42,571 nt of DNA from an uncultured Planctomycetota bacterium (GCA_900696465.1 CAADGE010000045.1:1-42571), one strand, 5' to 3'. Shown: positions 25,850 through 34,919, numbered from the stretch's first letter. A program made the numbers and translations. The notes: generated from the letters alone by a model not told the origin.

Positions 25850-26743
25850 CTAACCGCGGCCGGTCATGGTCGCGGGGGCCGACAACGGTTTGAGGAGCGC
25901 CTGAAGACGCTCCTTCTTCGCGGGCTCCATGCTACACATCGGCAAACGGAACTCTTCAGCCATCATGCCGCGCATCGCAAGGGCTGTCTTGATCGGTATC
26001 GGGTTTGTATCGAGCTTGAGCAGGTCGCGACAGATGGGAAAGAGCTGGTGATGAAATCGCTGGGCGGTCTGCCAGTCGCCCTGGAGGGCGGCACGGACGA
26101 GGCCGGACATCTCTCGCGGCAGCAGATTTCCGACAACGCTGACGACGCCGACGGCACCGATGCTCATGAGCGGCAGGGTGAGGGAATCGTCACCGCTGAG
26201 AATGGCAATATCGCTGACGGAGGCCAGTTCGCTGGCGCCGTCAACCGAACCAGTGGCGTGCTTGACGGCGACGATGTTGCGATGATCGGCATGCAGCCGG
26301 GCGATCGTATCGACGGAGATTTCCACGCCGGTGCGGCCGGGGATGTTGTACAGCAGGATGGGCAGCGGCACGGACTGGGCGATGAAGGCGAAGTGCTCGT
26401 AGAGGCCGCGCTGGCTCGGGCGGTTGTAGTACGGCGAGACGAGCATCAGCCCGTTGGCGCCGGCCCTGGCCGCAGATTGCGAGAGCGCAAGCGTTTTCTC
26501 GGTGCAGTTCGTGCCGGTGCCGGCGATGACGGGTACGCGGCCGGCTGCCCGCTTTACAACGGCGGCGACGACGGCGGTGTGCTCGTCGGATGAGAGCGTG
26601 GGTGACTCGCCGGTGGTCCCGCAGGGGACGAGACCGCTTACGCCACCGTCGATCACAAAGTCGACGAGTTCGTCCAGCGCGGGGTGGTCAATCGCGCCGT
26701 CACGAAACGGCGTCACGAGTGCAACGAAGCATCCTTTGAACAT
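25850..26743 (-). CDS. dapA: 4-hydroxy-tetrahydrodipicolinate synthase (DapA)
   Basis: 297 aa, full length. AAAAGG lies six to seven bases before the ATG. Condenses pyruvate with aspartate semialdehyde, the first committed step to diaminopimelate and lysine. The TIM-barrel signatures are present: LVPCGTTGESPTLS (Thr43/Thr44), YYNRPSQRGLYEHF, the catalytic Tyr132 in LLYNIPGRTG and the Schiff-base Lys161 in VAVKHATG. The spacing matches the E. coli enzyme closely. It lies 57 bases after pdxJ and shares its strand, suggesting co-transcription of PLP synthesis with diaminopimelate synthesis. Confidence 0.93.
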   Translation of the reverse strand: MFKGCFVALVTPFRDGAIDHPALDELVDFVIDGGVSGLVPCGTTGESPTLSSDEHTAVVAAVVKRAAGRVPVIAGTGTNCTEKTLALSQSAARAGANGLMLVSPYYNRPSQRGLYEHFAFIAQSVPLPILLYNIPGRTGVEISVDTIARLHADHRNIVAVKHATGSVDGASELASVSDIAILSGDDSLTLPLMSIGAVGVVSVVGNLLPREMSGLVRAALQGDWQTAQRFHHQLFPICRDLLKLDTNPIPIKTALAMRGMMAEEFRLPMCSMEPAKKERLQALLKPLSAPATMTGRG

Positions 26744-26800
26744 TGCGTGCCTTTTCTCACAACGCGCGGCCCGGTCAGGCCACGACGGTACCGGGAACGA

Positions 26801-27529
26801 TCAGCGCATCACGGCGCGCTCGAGCAACTGACGCATCTCGCGAACGGCCTTGCGCAGGCCGACGAAGACCGCCCGGGCGATGATGCTATGGCCGATGTTG
26901 AATTCCGAAAAGCCCGGAATGGCAGCGACCGGCGACACATTGCGATAGGTCAGCCCGTGGCCTCCGTGGACTTCCAGCGCGCACCGGATGCCCTGCTGGA
27001 CGGAATCGGCCAGGGTCCGGAGGGCGATTTCACGATCCGCCGGCGTCTTTGCGTGGGCGTAGGCGCCGGTCCAGAGTTCGATGGCATCGAAGCCCAGCGC
27101 GGCGCTTTTTTCGATCTGCGCGGGGACCGGTTCGATGAAGGCGCTGACGATGATGCCCGCGTCCTTGAGCCGCCTCACCGCTTCGCCGACGCGATCGGCC
27201 ATTCGAACGACATCGAGGCCGCCTTCGGTGGTGATCTCCTCGCGTTTCTCAGGCACGAGGGTGCACTGAGTCGGTCGCGTGCGTACGGCGATGTCGACAA
27301 TCTCCATTGCGGCGGCCATCTCCATGTTGAGCTTGCAGGCGACGACCTCTTTGAGCAGGGGTACGTCGCGGTCGATGATGTGCCGCCGATCCTCGCGCAG
27401 ATGGAAGGTGATGCAGTGCGCGCCGCCAAGCTGGGCCTCGGCCGCCGCCCAGACCGGGTCCGGTTCGTCGGTTCGTCGCGCCTGGCGGACGGTGGCGACG
27501 TGGTCGATGTTGACGCCGAGGGTGGGCAT
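26801..27529 (-). CDS. pdxJ: Pyridoxine 5'-phosphate synthase (PdxJ)
   Basis: 242 aa from the ATG at 27529, the usual family start ([19 protein letters not shown]); the frame reaches 27601 but those residues are not conserved. PdxJ condenses 1-deoxyxylulose 5-phosphate with 3-amino-2-oxopropyl phosphate, the last step of DXP-dependent vitamin B6 synthesis. Motifs seen: [51 protein letters not shown] and [16 protein letters not shown]-like [13 protein letters not shown]. First gene of a pdxJ-dapA-membrane-protein operon read from a promoter shared back to back with the M20 gene. Confidence 0.94.
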   Translation of the reverse strand: MPTLGVNIDHVATVRQARRTDEPDPVWAAAEAQLGGAHCITFHLREDRRHIIDRDVPLLKEVVACKLNMEMAAAMEIVDIAVRTRPTQCTLVPEKREEITTEGGLDVVRMADRVGEAVRRLKDAGIIVSAFIEPVPAQIEKSAALGFDAIELWTGAYAHAKTPADREIALRTLADSVQQGIRCALEVHGGHGLTYRNVSPVAAIPGFSEFNIGHSIIARAVFVGLRKAVREMRQLLERAVMR

Positions 27530-27544
27530 GCTTGCGGCTCCGCA

Positions 27545-27574
27545 TTCGCAATCGATTGCGACGGGTGTATTATA
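27545..27574. promoter_or_regulatory. Back-to-back promoter of pdxJ and the M20 gene, with a 16-bp palindrome
   Basis: Plus strand: TTCGCA (27545-27550), 17 bases, TATTAT (27568-27573). Minus strand: TATAAT (27574-27569), 40 bases before the pdxJ ATG, with a poor -35. The two -10 elements are the same bases read in opposite directions. A perfect 16-bp palindrome (half-site TCGCAATC, 27546-27561) overlaps the plus-strand -35 and lies just downstream of the minus-strand start. Confidence 0.5.
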
Positions 27575-27615
27575 TCGACGACCGCAGCAACGAGACAGCA
27601 TCGGAGCGCAACGCC

Positions 27616-28983
27616 ATGAAGCACGGAAACCGGCATGTTCTTACGGCCATGTCCGCTCTTGTCCTCCTCATCTTCGGCTCGCGGTCAGCGGCCGGCGAAC
27701 GCTCGGCCGGTATGAGCTTCGCGCGGACGATGATCGCCGTGGATGCCGTGGTGGATGCTTCGCTGGATGACTGGCACGCCTTCTACAAGGTCTGCCACGA
27801 GAACCCGGAACTGTCGCTGCAGGAGAAGGAGTCCGCCGAGCGGCTGGCCCGGCATTTTCGCAAGCTCGGCATTGATACCACTGAAAACGTCGGCGGCCAC
27901 GGCGTGGTCGGCGTCCTGAAGAACGGTAAAGGGCCGACCGTGCTGATCCGCGGCGACATGGATGCCCTGCCGATCGTCGAGGAGACGGGGCTGCCCTTCG
28001 CCAGCAGGAAGACGGCGAAGCTGCCGGATGGTCACACGGTCGGAATAATGCACGCCTGCGGCCACGACATGCACCAGACCGTGCTCGCGGCGACGGCGCA
28101 GACACTGGCGGCGACGAAATCGGACTGGAAGGGAACGATCGTCTTCGTCGCACAGCCGGCGGAGGAGATCGGCGTCGGCGCACGAGCGATGATCGAGGAC
28201 GGCTTATTCACACGCTTTCCGAAACCGGACTACTGCATCGCGCTTCACGTCAGCCATGAGCAGCCATCGGGCGCGGTGGGCTGGACGAGTGGCTGGGTCT
28301 ATGCGAACGTCGACTCGGTCGACATCACGGTGCACGGCGTTGGCGGGCACGGTGCCTATCCGCATGGGACGGTGGACCCGGTCGTCGCCGCAGCGCAGAT
28401 CATCACCGCGCTGCAGACGATCGTGAGCCGCCGCCTGAATCCGCTCGATCGGGCGGTGGTCACCGTCGGCTCGGTTCATGCCGGCAGCAAGCACAACATC
28501 ATCCCTGAGACGGCGACCCTGCAATTGACTGTCCGCTCTTTCACCGATGAGGTGCGCAAGGAGGTGCTCGACTCGATCCGTCGCATCGCCATCCACACCG
28601 CCCGCGCGATGGGCTGCCCGAAGGACCCGGAGGTCGTCGTGCGCTCCGATGAATTCACCCCGGCGAGCTACAACGACCCGGAGCTTACGGCGACGGCCGC
28701 TGAGGTGTTTCGCCAGTTGCTGGGCGAGAAGCAAGTGGCGGAGCGTCCGCCAAGCATGGGCGGCGAGGATTTTGGTCGCTTTGCAAAGGCGGCGGGCGTG
28801 CCGGGCTTCATGTTTCAACTTGGCGTTGTCGAGCCGAAGCGATACGCCGCATCGCAGCAGGAGGGCGGTGAGCCGAACCCGACGGTTCATTCGTCGAAGT
28901 TTCAGACGGACGCGATTCCCACCATCCGCACCGGCGTGCGCTGCATGACGGCGCTGGCACTCACGCTTCTGAACGGAGATTGA
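27616..28983 (+). CDS. Secreted M20-family amidohydrolase
   Basis: 455 aa from the ATG at 27616 (GGAG nine bases upstream). A signal peptide ([20 protein letters not shown]) ends near SRSAAGE, so the enzyme is exported. The dizinc M20 site is intact: GDMDALPI (Asp114, Asp116), HACGHDMH (His146, Cys148, His150) and QPAEEIG (catalytic Glu pair). The dimerisation domain has [10 protein letters not shown] and the C terminus SMGGEDF. The HACGHD signature and QPAEE place it with the IAA-amino-acid hydrolase / N-acyl-amino-acid amidohydrolase group (M20D). Substrate not determinable; a periplasmic place fits scavenging of acylated amino acids or peptides. Confidence 0.9.
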   Translation: MKHGNRHVLTAMSALVLLIFGSRSAAGERSAGMSFARTMIAVDAVVDASLDDWHAFYKVCHENPELSLQEKESAERLARHFRKLGIDTTENVGGHGVVGVLKNGKGPTVLIRGDMDALPIVEETGLPFASRKTAKLPDGHTVGIMHACGHDMHQTVLAATAQTLAATKSDWKGTIVFVAQPAEEIGVGARAMIEDGLFTRFPKPDYCIALHVSHEQPSGAVGWTSGWVYANVDSVDITVHGVGGHGAYPHGTVDPVVAAAQIITALQTIVSRRLNPLDRAVVTVGSVHAGSKHNIIPETATLQLTVRSFTDEVRKEVLDSIRRIAIHTARAMGCPKDPEVVVRSDEFTPASYNDPELTATAAEVFRQLLGEKQVAERPPSMGGEDFGRFAKAAGVPGFMFQLGVVEPKRYAASQQEGGEPNPTVHSSKFQTDAIPTIRTGVRCMTALALTLLNGD

Positions 28984-29029
28984 GGAAGATACAGCGTCGA
29001 CGCGCGACGTGCATCCGCGCGACCGCGGA

Positions 29030-29422
29030 TCACGACGGTGATACGGTCGACAGTGAAGCGGCAAAGAGCATCGCCAGCAGGACCGAGAGAATCCCGATTA
29101 ACATCGTGACGCCGTAGATGGTGCGGTGGCTTTCGAGAAGCCGAATCCGTCGGCCGCGCAGGCGGGAGAGCTTTCCGGTGACGAAGCCGCAGATCCATGT
29201 CCAGTGCAGAATCAGGTGGATGCCGACGGCGACGGTCAAGGCGAGCATCAGGAAGAACTGGATGCGCGACTAGGTGTCGTAATTCATGCCCCAGATGGTC
29301 CAGCCGTCGGCCTCGCTCGGCGCAGGAAAGAGGGCCCGCAAGAGGATCGAGGTCCACAAAAGGGCAAGCAACAACAACAGCAGGAGGCAGTCAACGAGGA
29401 AGTTGATGCTCGCGCGCGACAC
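29030..29422 (-). pseudogene. DUF4405-like membrane protein interrupted by an in-frame amber codon
   Basis: A GTG at 29422 with an ideal AAGGAG seven bases upstream starts a frame of 131 codons. It begins SRASINFLVDCLLLLLLLAL and ends at a TGA at 29030-29032, but codon 51 is TAG (29272-29270). The two halves join into one DUF4405-like protein: helix 1, ADGWTIWGMNYDT, the stop, SRIQFFLMLALTVAVGIHLILHWTW with its heme-ligand-like His pair, then a last helix. Replacing the stop with one residue restores the family pattern; Trp (TGG) would need one base change. Last gene of the cbb3 operon, overlapping the preceding stop by 32 bases. Either a recent pseudogene, a sequencing error or readthrough. 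Confidence 0.65.
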
Positions 29423-30113
29423 TGAGCGGCTCCTTGTGCTCGCAGCAGGCCGCCGTACGGGTCGGCCATCCACGGTAGATCGTCAGACCGCCCAACACAA
29501 CGACAAAGACGGCAGCGCCACGAAGGATACGTTGTCGCACAATCGGAGGCAAAAGCCGCGCGCTGAGGCCGATGAAGAGCATCGCCGGGAGCGTGCCGAG
29601 ACCGAAGAAGACCATGACGGCGGCACCGTGTGGCGCGCCGCCGCCGGAGAGGGCGAGCGCGAGAAAGGCATAGACCAGTCCGCACGGAAGATAGCCATTG
29701 GCCATTCCTGCGAAGAAGTAGCCCGTCCATCCGCGGGCATTCATGAAGTATCCAAAGAGCGGTGCAATCAGGCCGGCGCCGAGGGAGGACCAGCGGGCGG
29801 GCAACCTCAGGATGCCGAAGGTGGTCAGGCCGATGCCGATCATCAGCAGCCCTGCAAGCAGTGCGAAGCCCTGTTGAAGGGTGATGGGCCCGATCCGGAT
29901 GCCGGCGGACTGCACGCCCAGCGTGCCGGCCACCGCGCCGAGGAAGGCGTATGTGAAGATCCGTCCGGCGTGATAAACCATCTGCCGGGCGAAGAGTGGC
30001 CAGAATGGTACTCGGGCCGCCCCCAGCGCGCCGGCAAAGCCGCCGCACATTCCGATGCAATGGGCGCTGGAGAGCAAGCCGCCCGCGGTGATGGCGAAGA
30101 GTTCCGCAGTCAT
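29391..30113 (-). CDS. SafE/DsbD_2-like membrane protein of cytochrome oxidase assembly
   Basis: 240 aa with six to seven membrane helices. The N-terminal SSAHCIGMCGGFAGAL and the mid-protein NGYLPCGLVYAFLALAL are the paired Cys/Gly motifs of the DsbD_2 / sulfite-exporter-TauE/SafE-like family. Members in oxidase operons are thought to help copper delivery or assembly of cbb3 oxidases; sulfite export is an annotation name, not evidence. The ATG overlaps the stop of the upstream copper ATPase by four bases. The C-terminal tail has an extra CC pair (RTAACCEHKE). Confidence 0.85.
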   Translation of the reverse strand: MTAELFAITAGGLLSSAHCIGMCGGFAGALGAARVPFWPLFARQMVYHAGRIFTYAFLGAVAGTLGVQSAGIRIGPITLQQGFALLAGLLMIGIGLTTFGILRLPARWSSLGAGLIAPLFGYFMNARGWTGYFFAGMANGYLPCGLVYAFLALALSGGGAPHGAAVMVFFGLGTLPAMLFIGLSARLLPPIVRQRILRGAAVFVVVLGGLTIYRGWPTRTAACCEHKEPLSVAREHQLPR

Positions 30114-32260
30114 GCCGCCGCCTCCCTCACGACTTGCACCACAGGTACATGCTGAGTCGGGCGAGCCGCAGCATGCGATCGAGGTCGTTCTGTCGCGAGG
30201 CGCAGTGAGTTGGCGACAACGAACAGACTGCTGCAGACCATGGCCCCGGCGGCAAAGAGCGGATTGAGCCGGCCGGTCGCGGCCAGCATCATGCCGACGC
30301 TGTTGTAGGCGAAGCCCCAGAGCAGATTGAGCTGAATGGTTCGCACGGTGCGCCGACCAAGCCGCAGCAGCCAGGGGATGGCGGCCAGCTCGTCACCCGC
30401 GAGGCATACCGCGGCGCTGTCGCGCGTGACATCGGCTCCGCAGCCCATGGCAATGCCGACATCCGCCGCCGCCATTGCCGGCGCGTCATTGAGGCCGTCA
30501 CCGATAACGGCGACGCTGCGGCCGCGATTGCGAAGCTCGACGACATGTCGAACCTTTTCCTCCGGCAGCAAGGCGGCATGCACCGGAACCTTGAGCCGCT
30601 GCGCCAACCGGCGACCTCGCGCTTCGTGATCTCCGGTGAGGACGCACAATTCGATTTTCATCCGACGCAAGTCAGACATTGCAGTCACGGCATCGTCACG
30701 AAGCGATTCGTCGAATGCGAAAAGACCGCGGACCCGATCCTGCCAGCCGATCAGCATGATCGGCCCGGCACTTTCGAGGAGGCGATCGACGTGCTTCTGC
30801 AATGTGTCGGGCATCCGCAGCCCACGATCGGCCATCAGCGCGGCGCTGCCCAGGACGATCTCCACGCCGTCCATATCCGCAAGCACACCTCGACCGGGAA
30901 TGGTGCGGGATTCGCAGATCGGAGCATCGGACGGCGAAGTTTCGTCGAGGTAATCCAGTACCGCCAGGCACAATACGTGTGTGGAGTCGCCCGCGACGGC
31001 GGCCGCACGGCGCCGTACGACGGATTCATCTTCGCCCTCTGCCAGGATGAACTCCGCCACGCGGGCATCCGGGGAGGTGAGCGTGCCGGTCTTGTCGAAG
31101 CAGATGGTCTGCACGTCCGACAGGCGCTCCAGCGTCTCGGCGTCACGGATGATGATACGGCGCGATGCTGCAGCGCCGAGGGCGACCCAGATCGCAGCGG
31201 GCGTGGAGATGCCCAAGGCGCAGGGACAGGCGATGAGCAGTACGGCGAGCGGCGAGAGGATGGCCGCACTCCATCCATCGCGATGGTAACCGAGAACTGC
31301 GGCGACGATGGCAACAACGATCGTGACCGGGAGGGAGACGGCGGCGATGCGATCAGCGAGTCGATGGTACCGACCGCGCGAGCGCCGTGCGGCATCGAGC
31401 AGGGCCGTCAATCGAGCGAGTGTGCTGGCGGCGGCATCCGAGGTGACCTCGATGTGCAGCGTGCCGTCCAAATTCAACGTGCCGGTGTGCACCTGATCGC
31501 CGGGACCCTTTTCGATCGGTGTGCTTTCCCCGGTCACAAGCTGTTCATCGACGGCGGCGCGACCGGAGAGGATACGGCCGTCGGCTGCAATGCGCTGGCC
31601 GGCGAGAATGCGGAGCCGATCACCGATGCGCACCTCGGCCGGTGCGATCTCGATGTTGCAACCATCGCGTTCGACGGCGATGCGATCAGGCAGGAGTCGT
31701 TGAAGCGCGGCGATGGCATCGGAGGCCCTGAGGCGGCCGCGTGCTTCGAGCCATCGGCCCAGCGTGACGAAGACGAGGATCGCACAGGCGGTTTCGTAGT
31801 ATGTTTCACCACGGCCGGTCAGCGTAGCAAGGTAGGAATAGAGAAACGCAGCAGCAACACCGAGGATGATGAGTGCATCGGTCGATGCGACGCGCCGGCG
31901 CGTCTGATCGATTGCGTGGGCGAAGATAGGGAAACCGAGCAGCAGAAAGACTGGCGCGGCGAACAGCAGCGAGAGGTACTGCATGAGACCCCCGAGTTGC
32001 GAGGAAATCTCCGTGGCGGCGACGCCCTGACCGGCTGCGATCTGCTGGCGATAGCCGAACATGCTGAACATCATCAGGGACATGGTGAGGAAGATGGCGA
32101 CGCCGAGCCGGGCGAAAAGCCAGCTTAACTGTCCGGTATCGCCGCGGGCCTGTGTGATTTCGGCGGCGAAGCGGCAGCCGTAACAGCAGTAGGCCGGTAC
32201 GTCGCCCTCACCGGGCACGCGGCTCGGCGGGACGGGAAGTTGGCAAAAGGCACAGGTCAT
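30110..32260 (-). CDS. ccoI: Copper-type P-type ATPase of the CcoI/FixI group
   Basis: 716 aa. It has a Cys-rich N terminus (Cys3, Cys6, Cys25, Cys26, Cys29; CAFC and CCYGC) typical of CcoI-type ATPases. The usual HMA domain is reduced or missing, since the first membrane helix begins near residue 50. Catalytic motifs: TGES (243-246), the metal-binding CPC (345-347), DKTGT with Asp389 as the phosphorylated residue, and GDGLNDAPAM. The ATPase exports Cu(I) to load the heme-copper site of cbb3 oxidase. It lies 60 bases after the small-subunit gene and overlaps the next gene by four bases. The C-terminal 30 residues are basic and low in complexity. Confidence 0.93.
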   Translation of the reverse strand: MTCAFCQLPVPPSRVPGEGDVPAYCCYGCRFAAEITQARGDTGQLSWLFARLGVAIFLTMSLMMFSMFGYRQQIAAGQGVAATEISSQLGGLMQYLSLLFAAPVFLLLGFPIFAHAIDQTRRRVASTDALIILGVAAAFLYSYLATLTGRGETYYETACAILVFVTLGRWLEARGRLRASDAIAALQRLLPDRIAVERDGCNIEIAPAEVRIGDRLRILAGQRIAADGRILSGRAAVDEQLVTGESTPIEKGPGDQVHTGTLNLDGTLHIEVTSDAAASTLARLTALLDAARRSRGRYHRLADRIAAVSLPVTIVVAIVAAVLGYHRDGWSAAILSPLAVLLIACPCALGISTPAAIWVALGAAASRRIIIRDAETLERLSDVQTICFDKTGTLTSPDARVAEFILAEGEDESVVRRRAAAVAGDSTHVLCLAVLDYLDETSPSDAPICESRTIPGRGVLADMDGVEIVLGSAALMADRGLRMPDTLQKHVDRLLESAGPIMLIGWQDRVRGLFAFDESLRDDAVTAMSDLRRMKIELCVLTGDHEARGRRLAQRLKVPVHAALLPEEKVRHVVELRNRGRSVAVIGDGLNDAPAMAAADVGIAMGCGADVTRDSAAVCLAGDELAAIPWLLRLGRRTVRTIQLNLLWGFAYNSVGMMLAATGRLNPLFAAGAMVCSSLFVVANSLRLATERPRSHAAARPTQHVPVVQVVREAAA

Positions 32261-32320
32261 GACAGGTGGCTCGGAGTGCAGCCGCGGGAATCAGGCACTT
32301 CACGGCCGATACGCAGGATG

Positions 32321-32485
32321 TCAGAAATAGTTCCTGGCCATCGGAACCGCATACTTGACGAGGTACCAGATCATGCCGATCCAAAAGCAGACCCACATGG
32401 CGCGCACGTACCAGGGAATGCGGTGCGTTGTGTAGGTGTGGTACTGGCGCTCTTCCTGGGCGGTCGATTCGCGCGGGTCGTTCAT
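32321..32485 (-). CDS. 54-aa single-helix protein resembling the CcoP N-terminal segment
   Basis: A short gene of 54 aa: a polar start (MNDPRESTAQEERQYHTYTT), then HRIPWYVRAMWVCFWIGMIW and YLVKYAVPMARNYF. The ATG overlaps the previous stop by four bases (ATGA), as elsewhere in this operon, which strongly supports translation. The pattern Tyr-x5-IPWYVR followed by a Trp-rich helix resembles the N-terminal membrane segment of CcoP (NPLPRWW-type). The operon has no ordinary CcoP, only a separate diheme lipoprotein, so this may be the membrane half of a split CcoP. A CcoQ-like role is the alternative. Confidence 0.7.
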   Translation of the reverse strand: MNDPRESTAQEERQYHTYTTHRIPWYVRAMWVCFWIGMIWYLVKYAVPMARNYF

Positions 32486-32799
32486 GGAGTGTGGTCCTTT
32501 CCTTCCGACTCGGCTCGGTCGAGTTCTTCTTCGCGCTCCAGCATGTCATACTTGGGCTGTTCGATGTTGCGAAACATCCCGTGGCAGATCGCCCAGCCGA
32601 GCAGGCAGACCATGCCTGCGGTGACGATCAGGTAGTTGACGACGGGTACCACGACGAACCCGGCAGTCTGATCCTTCTGAACAGCCAGGATGAAGAGGGT
32701 CAGCTTCTCGATGAAGCCGTACGTCGCCGGTGCGAGGATGGCGAAGGCGAAGACGACCAGGAAGATTCGCTTGCCGCGAGATTCGGGAAGGACTCTCAC
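32482..32799 (-). CDS. Small two-helix membrane protein in the cbb3 operon
   Basis: 105 aa. ATG overlaps the ccoO stop by four bases and its stop overlaps the next ATG by four. Helices at about residues 11-38 (IFLVVFAFAILAPATYGFIE) and 46-72 (FVVVPVVNYLIVTAGMVCLL) are followed by a soluble acidic tail (EREEELDRAESEGKDHTP). No family recognised. Its position between ccoO and the 54-aa protein argues that it is a structural or assembly subunit of the oxidase. Confidence 0.75.
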   Translation of the reverse strand: MRVLPESRGKRIFLVVFAFAILAPATYGFIEKLTLFILAVQKDQTAGFVVVPVVNYLIVTAGMVCLLGWAICHGMFRNIEQPKYDMLEREEELDRAESEGKDHTP

Positions 32800-33455
32800 G
32801 ATGCCCCCTCCTTCGGCGCCGGCGCAGCGACATCCGGACCCTCACCGTGAAAGTACGGATACTCCTCGAGCCAGCTACCGAGCCACTGGATGTAGGTAAT
32901 GATGGCCATGCCTTTCTTGTTCGGATAGCCCTCGGCATCGAAGAACCAGCGGTACGACGGCATGACGGACGCGGGCGCGACAGATGTGGGCTTCCAGAAA
33001 TGGGCGACGTGCCAGTCGTTACTCCGACGTGCGGCTTCGCGGATCAAGTCAGGCCCGACACGGCGAGTGCCGAAGAGCACAGGACGCTGCAGTACGTTCT
33101 GATACTCCAGTGCGTGGGAGACCGGCCCCCAGCGAAGGTCTTCGTTTGAGACGGGCCGGACGAACTGCGAGTGGCAATGCCAGCAGGCCTCGGCCACGTA
33201 GGCGCGATGACCGATTCGCAGGGCCTCTGAGAAGGATTCGTAGGACACTTCGCCGAAATGCTTCTTGAACTGTTCCGGGTAACGCTCTGCGAGATCGACG
33301 AACTCGTGGGTGATTCCCCGGACCGCCAGCTCGTTCAAGTCGAGTTCCTTTTCGCCCGCATAAATCGTCCAGGGCAGGACGGCCATCACGAGGAAGGAGA
33401 GGCCAAAGAAGCCGAGCCCGGCGACAAAAAAGATGCCCGATTTTGATTCAAACAT
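32796..33455 (-). CDS. ccoO: cbb3-type cytochrome c oxidase monoheme subunit (CcoO)
   Basis: 219 aa. One N-terminal membrane helix (about residues 8-30) anchors a periplasmic cytochrome c domain. The heme c motif is CWHCH (91-95) in EACWHCHSQFVRPV, and the distal ligand is Met165 in ASVMPSYRWFF; both contexts match CcoO. RRVGPDLIREAARRSNDWHVAHFWKP is the family linker. CcoO passes electrons to the heme-copper subunit CcoN. The segment between the helix and the heme (about residues 33-90) holds ELDLNELAVRG and a charged helix. It begins 21 bases after ccoN. Confidence 0.93.
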   Translation of the reverse strand: MFESKSGIFFVAGLGFFGLSFLVMAVLPWTIYAGEKELDLNELAVRGITHEFVDLAERYPEQFKKHFGEVSYESFSEALRIGHRAYVAEACWHCHSQFVRPVSNEDLRWGPVSHALEYQNVLQRPVLFGTRRVGPDLIREAARRSNDWHVAHFWKPTSVAPASVMPSYRWFFDAEGYPNKKGMAIITYIQWLGSWLEEYPYFHGEGPDVAAPAPKEGAS

Positions 33456-33476
33456 TCGTCACGACCTCCCGGCGTA

Positions 33477-34919
33477 TTAGGCGATGGCCGGCTGCTGCGG
33501 CATGACCGGCGTCGGCGGCGCCTCCGTCGATACGGGCGGCCGCCATCGCCAGGTCATGTATACGTTGTAGAAGAAAAGAAACTGCCCGACCATGATCATG
33601 ATGCCGCTGAAGGTTCGCACGAGCCAAAAGGGCATCGAGGCGACGAGGGAATCATCCCAGTGGGCCAGGTCGCGCCACATGAAGCCCTGCACCAGACCGG
33701 CGACAAGCAGATCGAAGAACATGATGAGCGTACCGAGGGCGGTGAGCCAGAAGTGCCAGCTGTTGAGCACGGGACTGTACCACGCGGCGTTGAGCACGCG
33801 CGGTATCAGGTAGACCATCGAACCGAGCAGCCAGAAGCCGAAGACACCAAACATGACCAGATGGGCATGGCCGACGACCCAGTCGGTGAAGTGGATGATC
33901 TTCTGGAAGGTGAGCGTGGTCTGAAAAGCGCATTGCAGGCAGGTGGTGAAGTAGAAGACCATGCCGGTGTAGAACCAGCGAATGGGCATGGAAGTTCGCA
34001 GTGCGTCTCCGCGGCCGACGATGGTCATGAAGAAGTTGATGATGACGGTAGTGACGACCAGCTCGATGGCGATCGTGGTGACGACGGCGCCATGCTGGAG
34101 AAAGAGCGGAATCGGGCTGTAGAGGAAATGATGTATTCCAGTGAGAGGATAGAAGAAGGCCAGCCCCCAGAAGCCGACGAGCGACAGGCCGTGGCTCCAG
34201 ACGGGCTTTCGTAGGATGATCGGCACGAAGTAGTACATCAGCCCCCAGCCAAGGGGCGTCACGAAGAGGCCGACGAGATCATGGATGAAAAGGCCGCCGA
34301 TCGCGCCGGCCGCGGCGCCGCCGACGAAGTACTGCGGAAGAAAGTTGCCCATCGCGTAGACGAGGATGGTCCAGATGAACGCGGCAATGAAGTACCAGAG
34401 GGCAACGTAGAGCGGCCCCTGTGTGCGAGCGATGGGCACCAGAAAATTGATCGCAACCAGAATCAGCCCGACCAGCGCGAGCGGGTCGATCCACGTCGGC
34501 GTCTCTCCCCACTCGAGCGCCTGGGCCTGTCCGAGCAGCAGGCCGCCGGCGGTCGAAACAACAATGACCTGCCAGGCCCAGAAGATGAACCAGGAAAGGC
34601 CGCGATGCAGGACGGGTCGCAGGGTCATGCGCGGCACGGCCCAATGCAGGGCACCGAGAAACGCGTTAGCGATGAAGCCGTAGGCGACGCCGTTGGTGTG
34701 GACCATGCGCCAGCGGCCGGGAGAGAATAGCTCGATGCCCTCAAAGGGGTAACGCTGAAGAAACTGAAGCGAAAAGAGAAAACCTGCGAGGATCGCCAGG
34801 CCGAGGTAAAAGAGCGAGGCGACCAAGTAGCTGAAGACGATGCGACGATCGACCAGCTCGCCGGCGACGGAGGTCTCAAGCGATCGCGGGATGGCGCCGG
34901 AGGCCGCAAGGGTGGTCAT
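33477..34919 (-). CDS. ccoN: cbb3-type cytochrome c oxidase catalytic subunit (CcoN)
   Basis: 480 aa with twelve predicted helices. All redox ligands can be placed: His74 (low-spin heme b, in MVHTNGVAYG), His213, His263 and His264 (CuB), His351 (heme b3) and His353 (heme b) in VVGHAHLVMFG. Tyr257 lies six residues before the His263/264 pair, the place of the cross-linked tyrosine of cbb3 enzymes. This separates it from NorB nitric oxide reductases. CcoN reduces O2 to water and pumps protons with high oxygen affinity. The 77-base gap upstream is the largest inside this part of the operon and may hold its own ribosome site. Confidence 0.94.
   Translation of the reverse strand: MTTLAASGAIPRSLETSVAGELVDRRIVFSYLVASLFYLGLAILAGFLFSLQFLQRYPFEGIELFSPGRWRMVHTNGVAYGFIANAFLGALHWAVPRMTLRPVLHRGLSWFIFWAWQVIVVSTAGGLLLGQAQALEWGETPTWIDPLALVGLILVAINFLVPIARTQGPLYVALWYFIAAFIWTILVYAMGNFLPQYFVGGAAAGAIGGLFIHDLVGLFVTPLGWGLMYYFVPIILRKPVWSHGLSLVGFWGLAFFYPLTGIHHFLYSPIPLFLQHGAVVTTIAIELVVTTVIINFFMTIVGRGDALRTSMPIRWFYTGMVFYFTTCLQCAFQTTLTFQKIIHFTDWVVGHAHLVMFGVFGFWLLGSMVYLIPRVLNAAWYSPVLNSWHFWLTALGTLIMFFDLLVAGLVQGFMWRDLAHWDDSLVASMPFWLVRTFSGIMIMVGQFLFFYNVYMTWRWRPPVSTEAPPTPVMPQQPAIA

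Noticed and set aside
30545-32128. 527-codon plus-strand frame opposite the copper ATPase
   Set aside because: The ATPase motifs (TGES, CPC, DKTGT) on the minus strand are complete; the antisense product is charged and featureless.
33477-34919. Nitric oxide reductase NorB instead of CcoN
   Set aside because: Tyr257 at the cbb3 position and an adjacent CcoO gene with CWHCH favour cbb3 oxidase.
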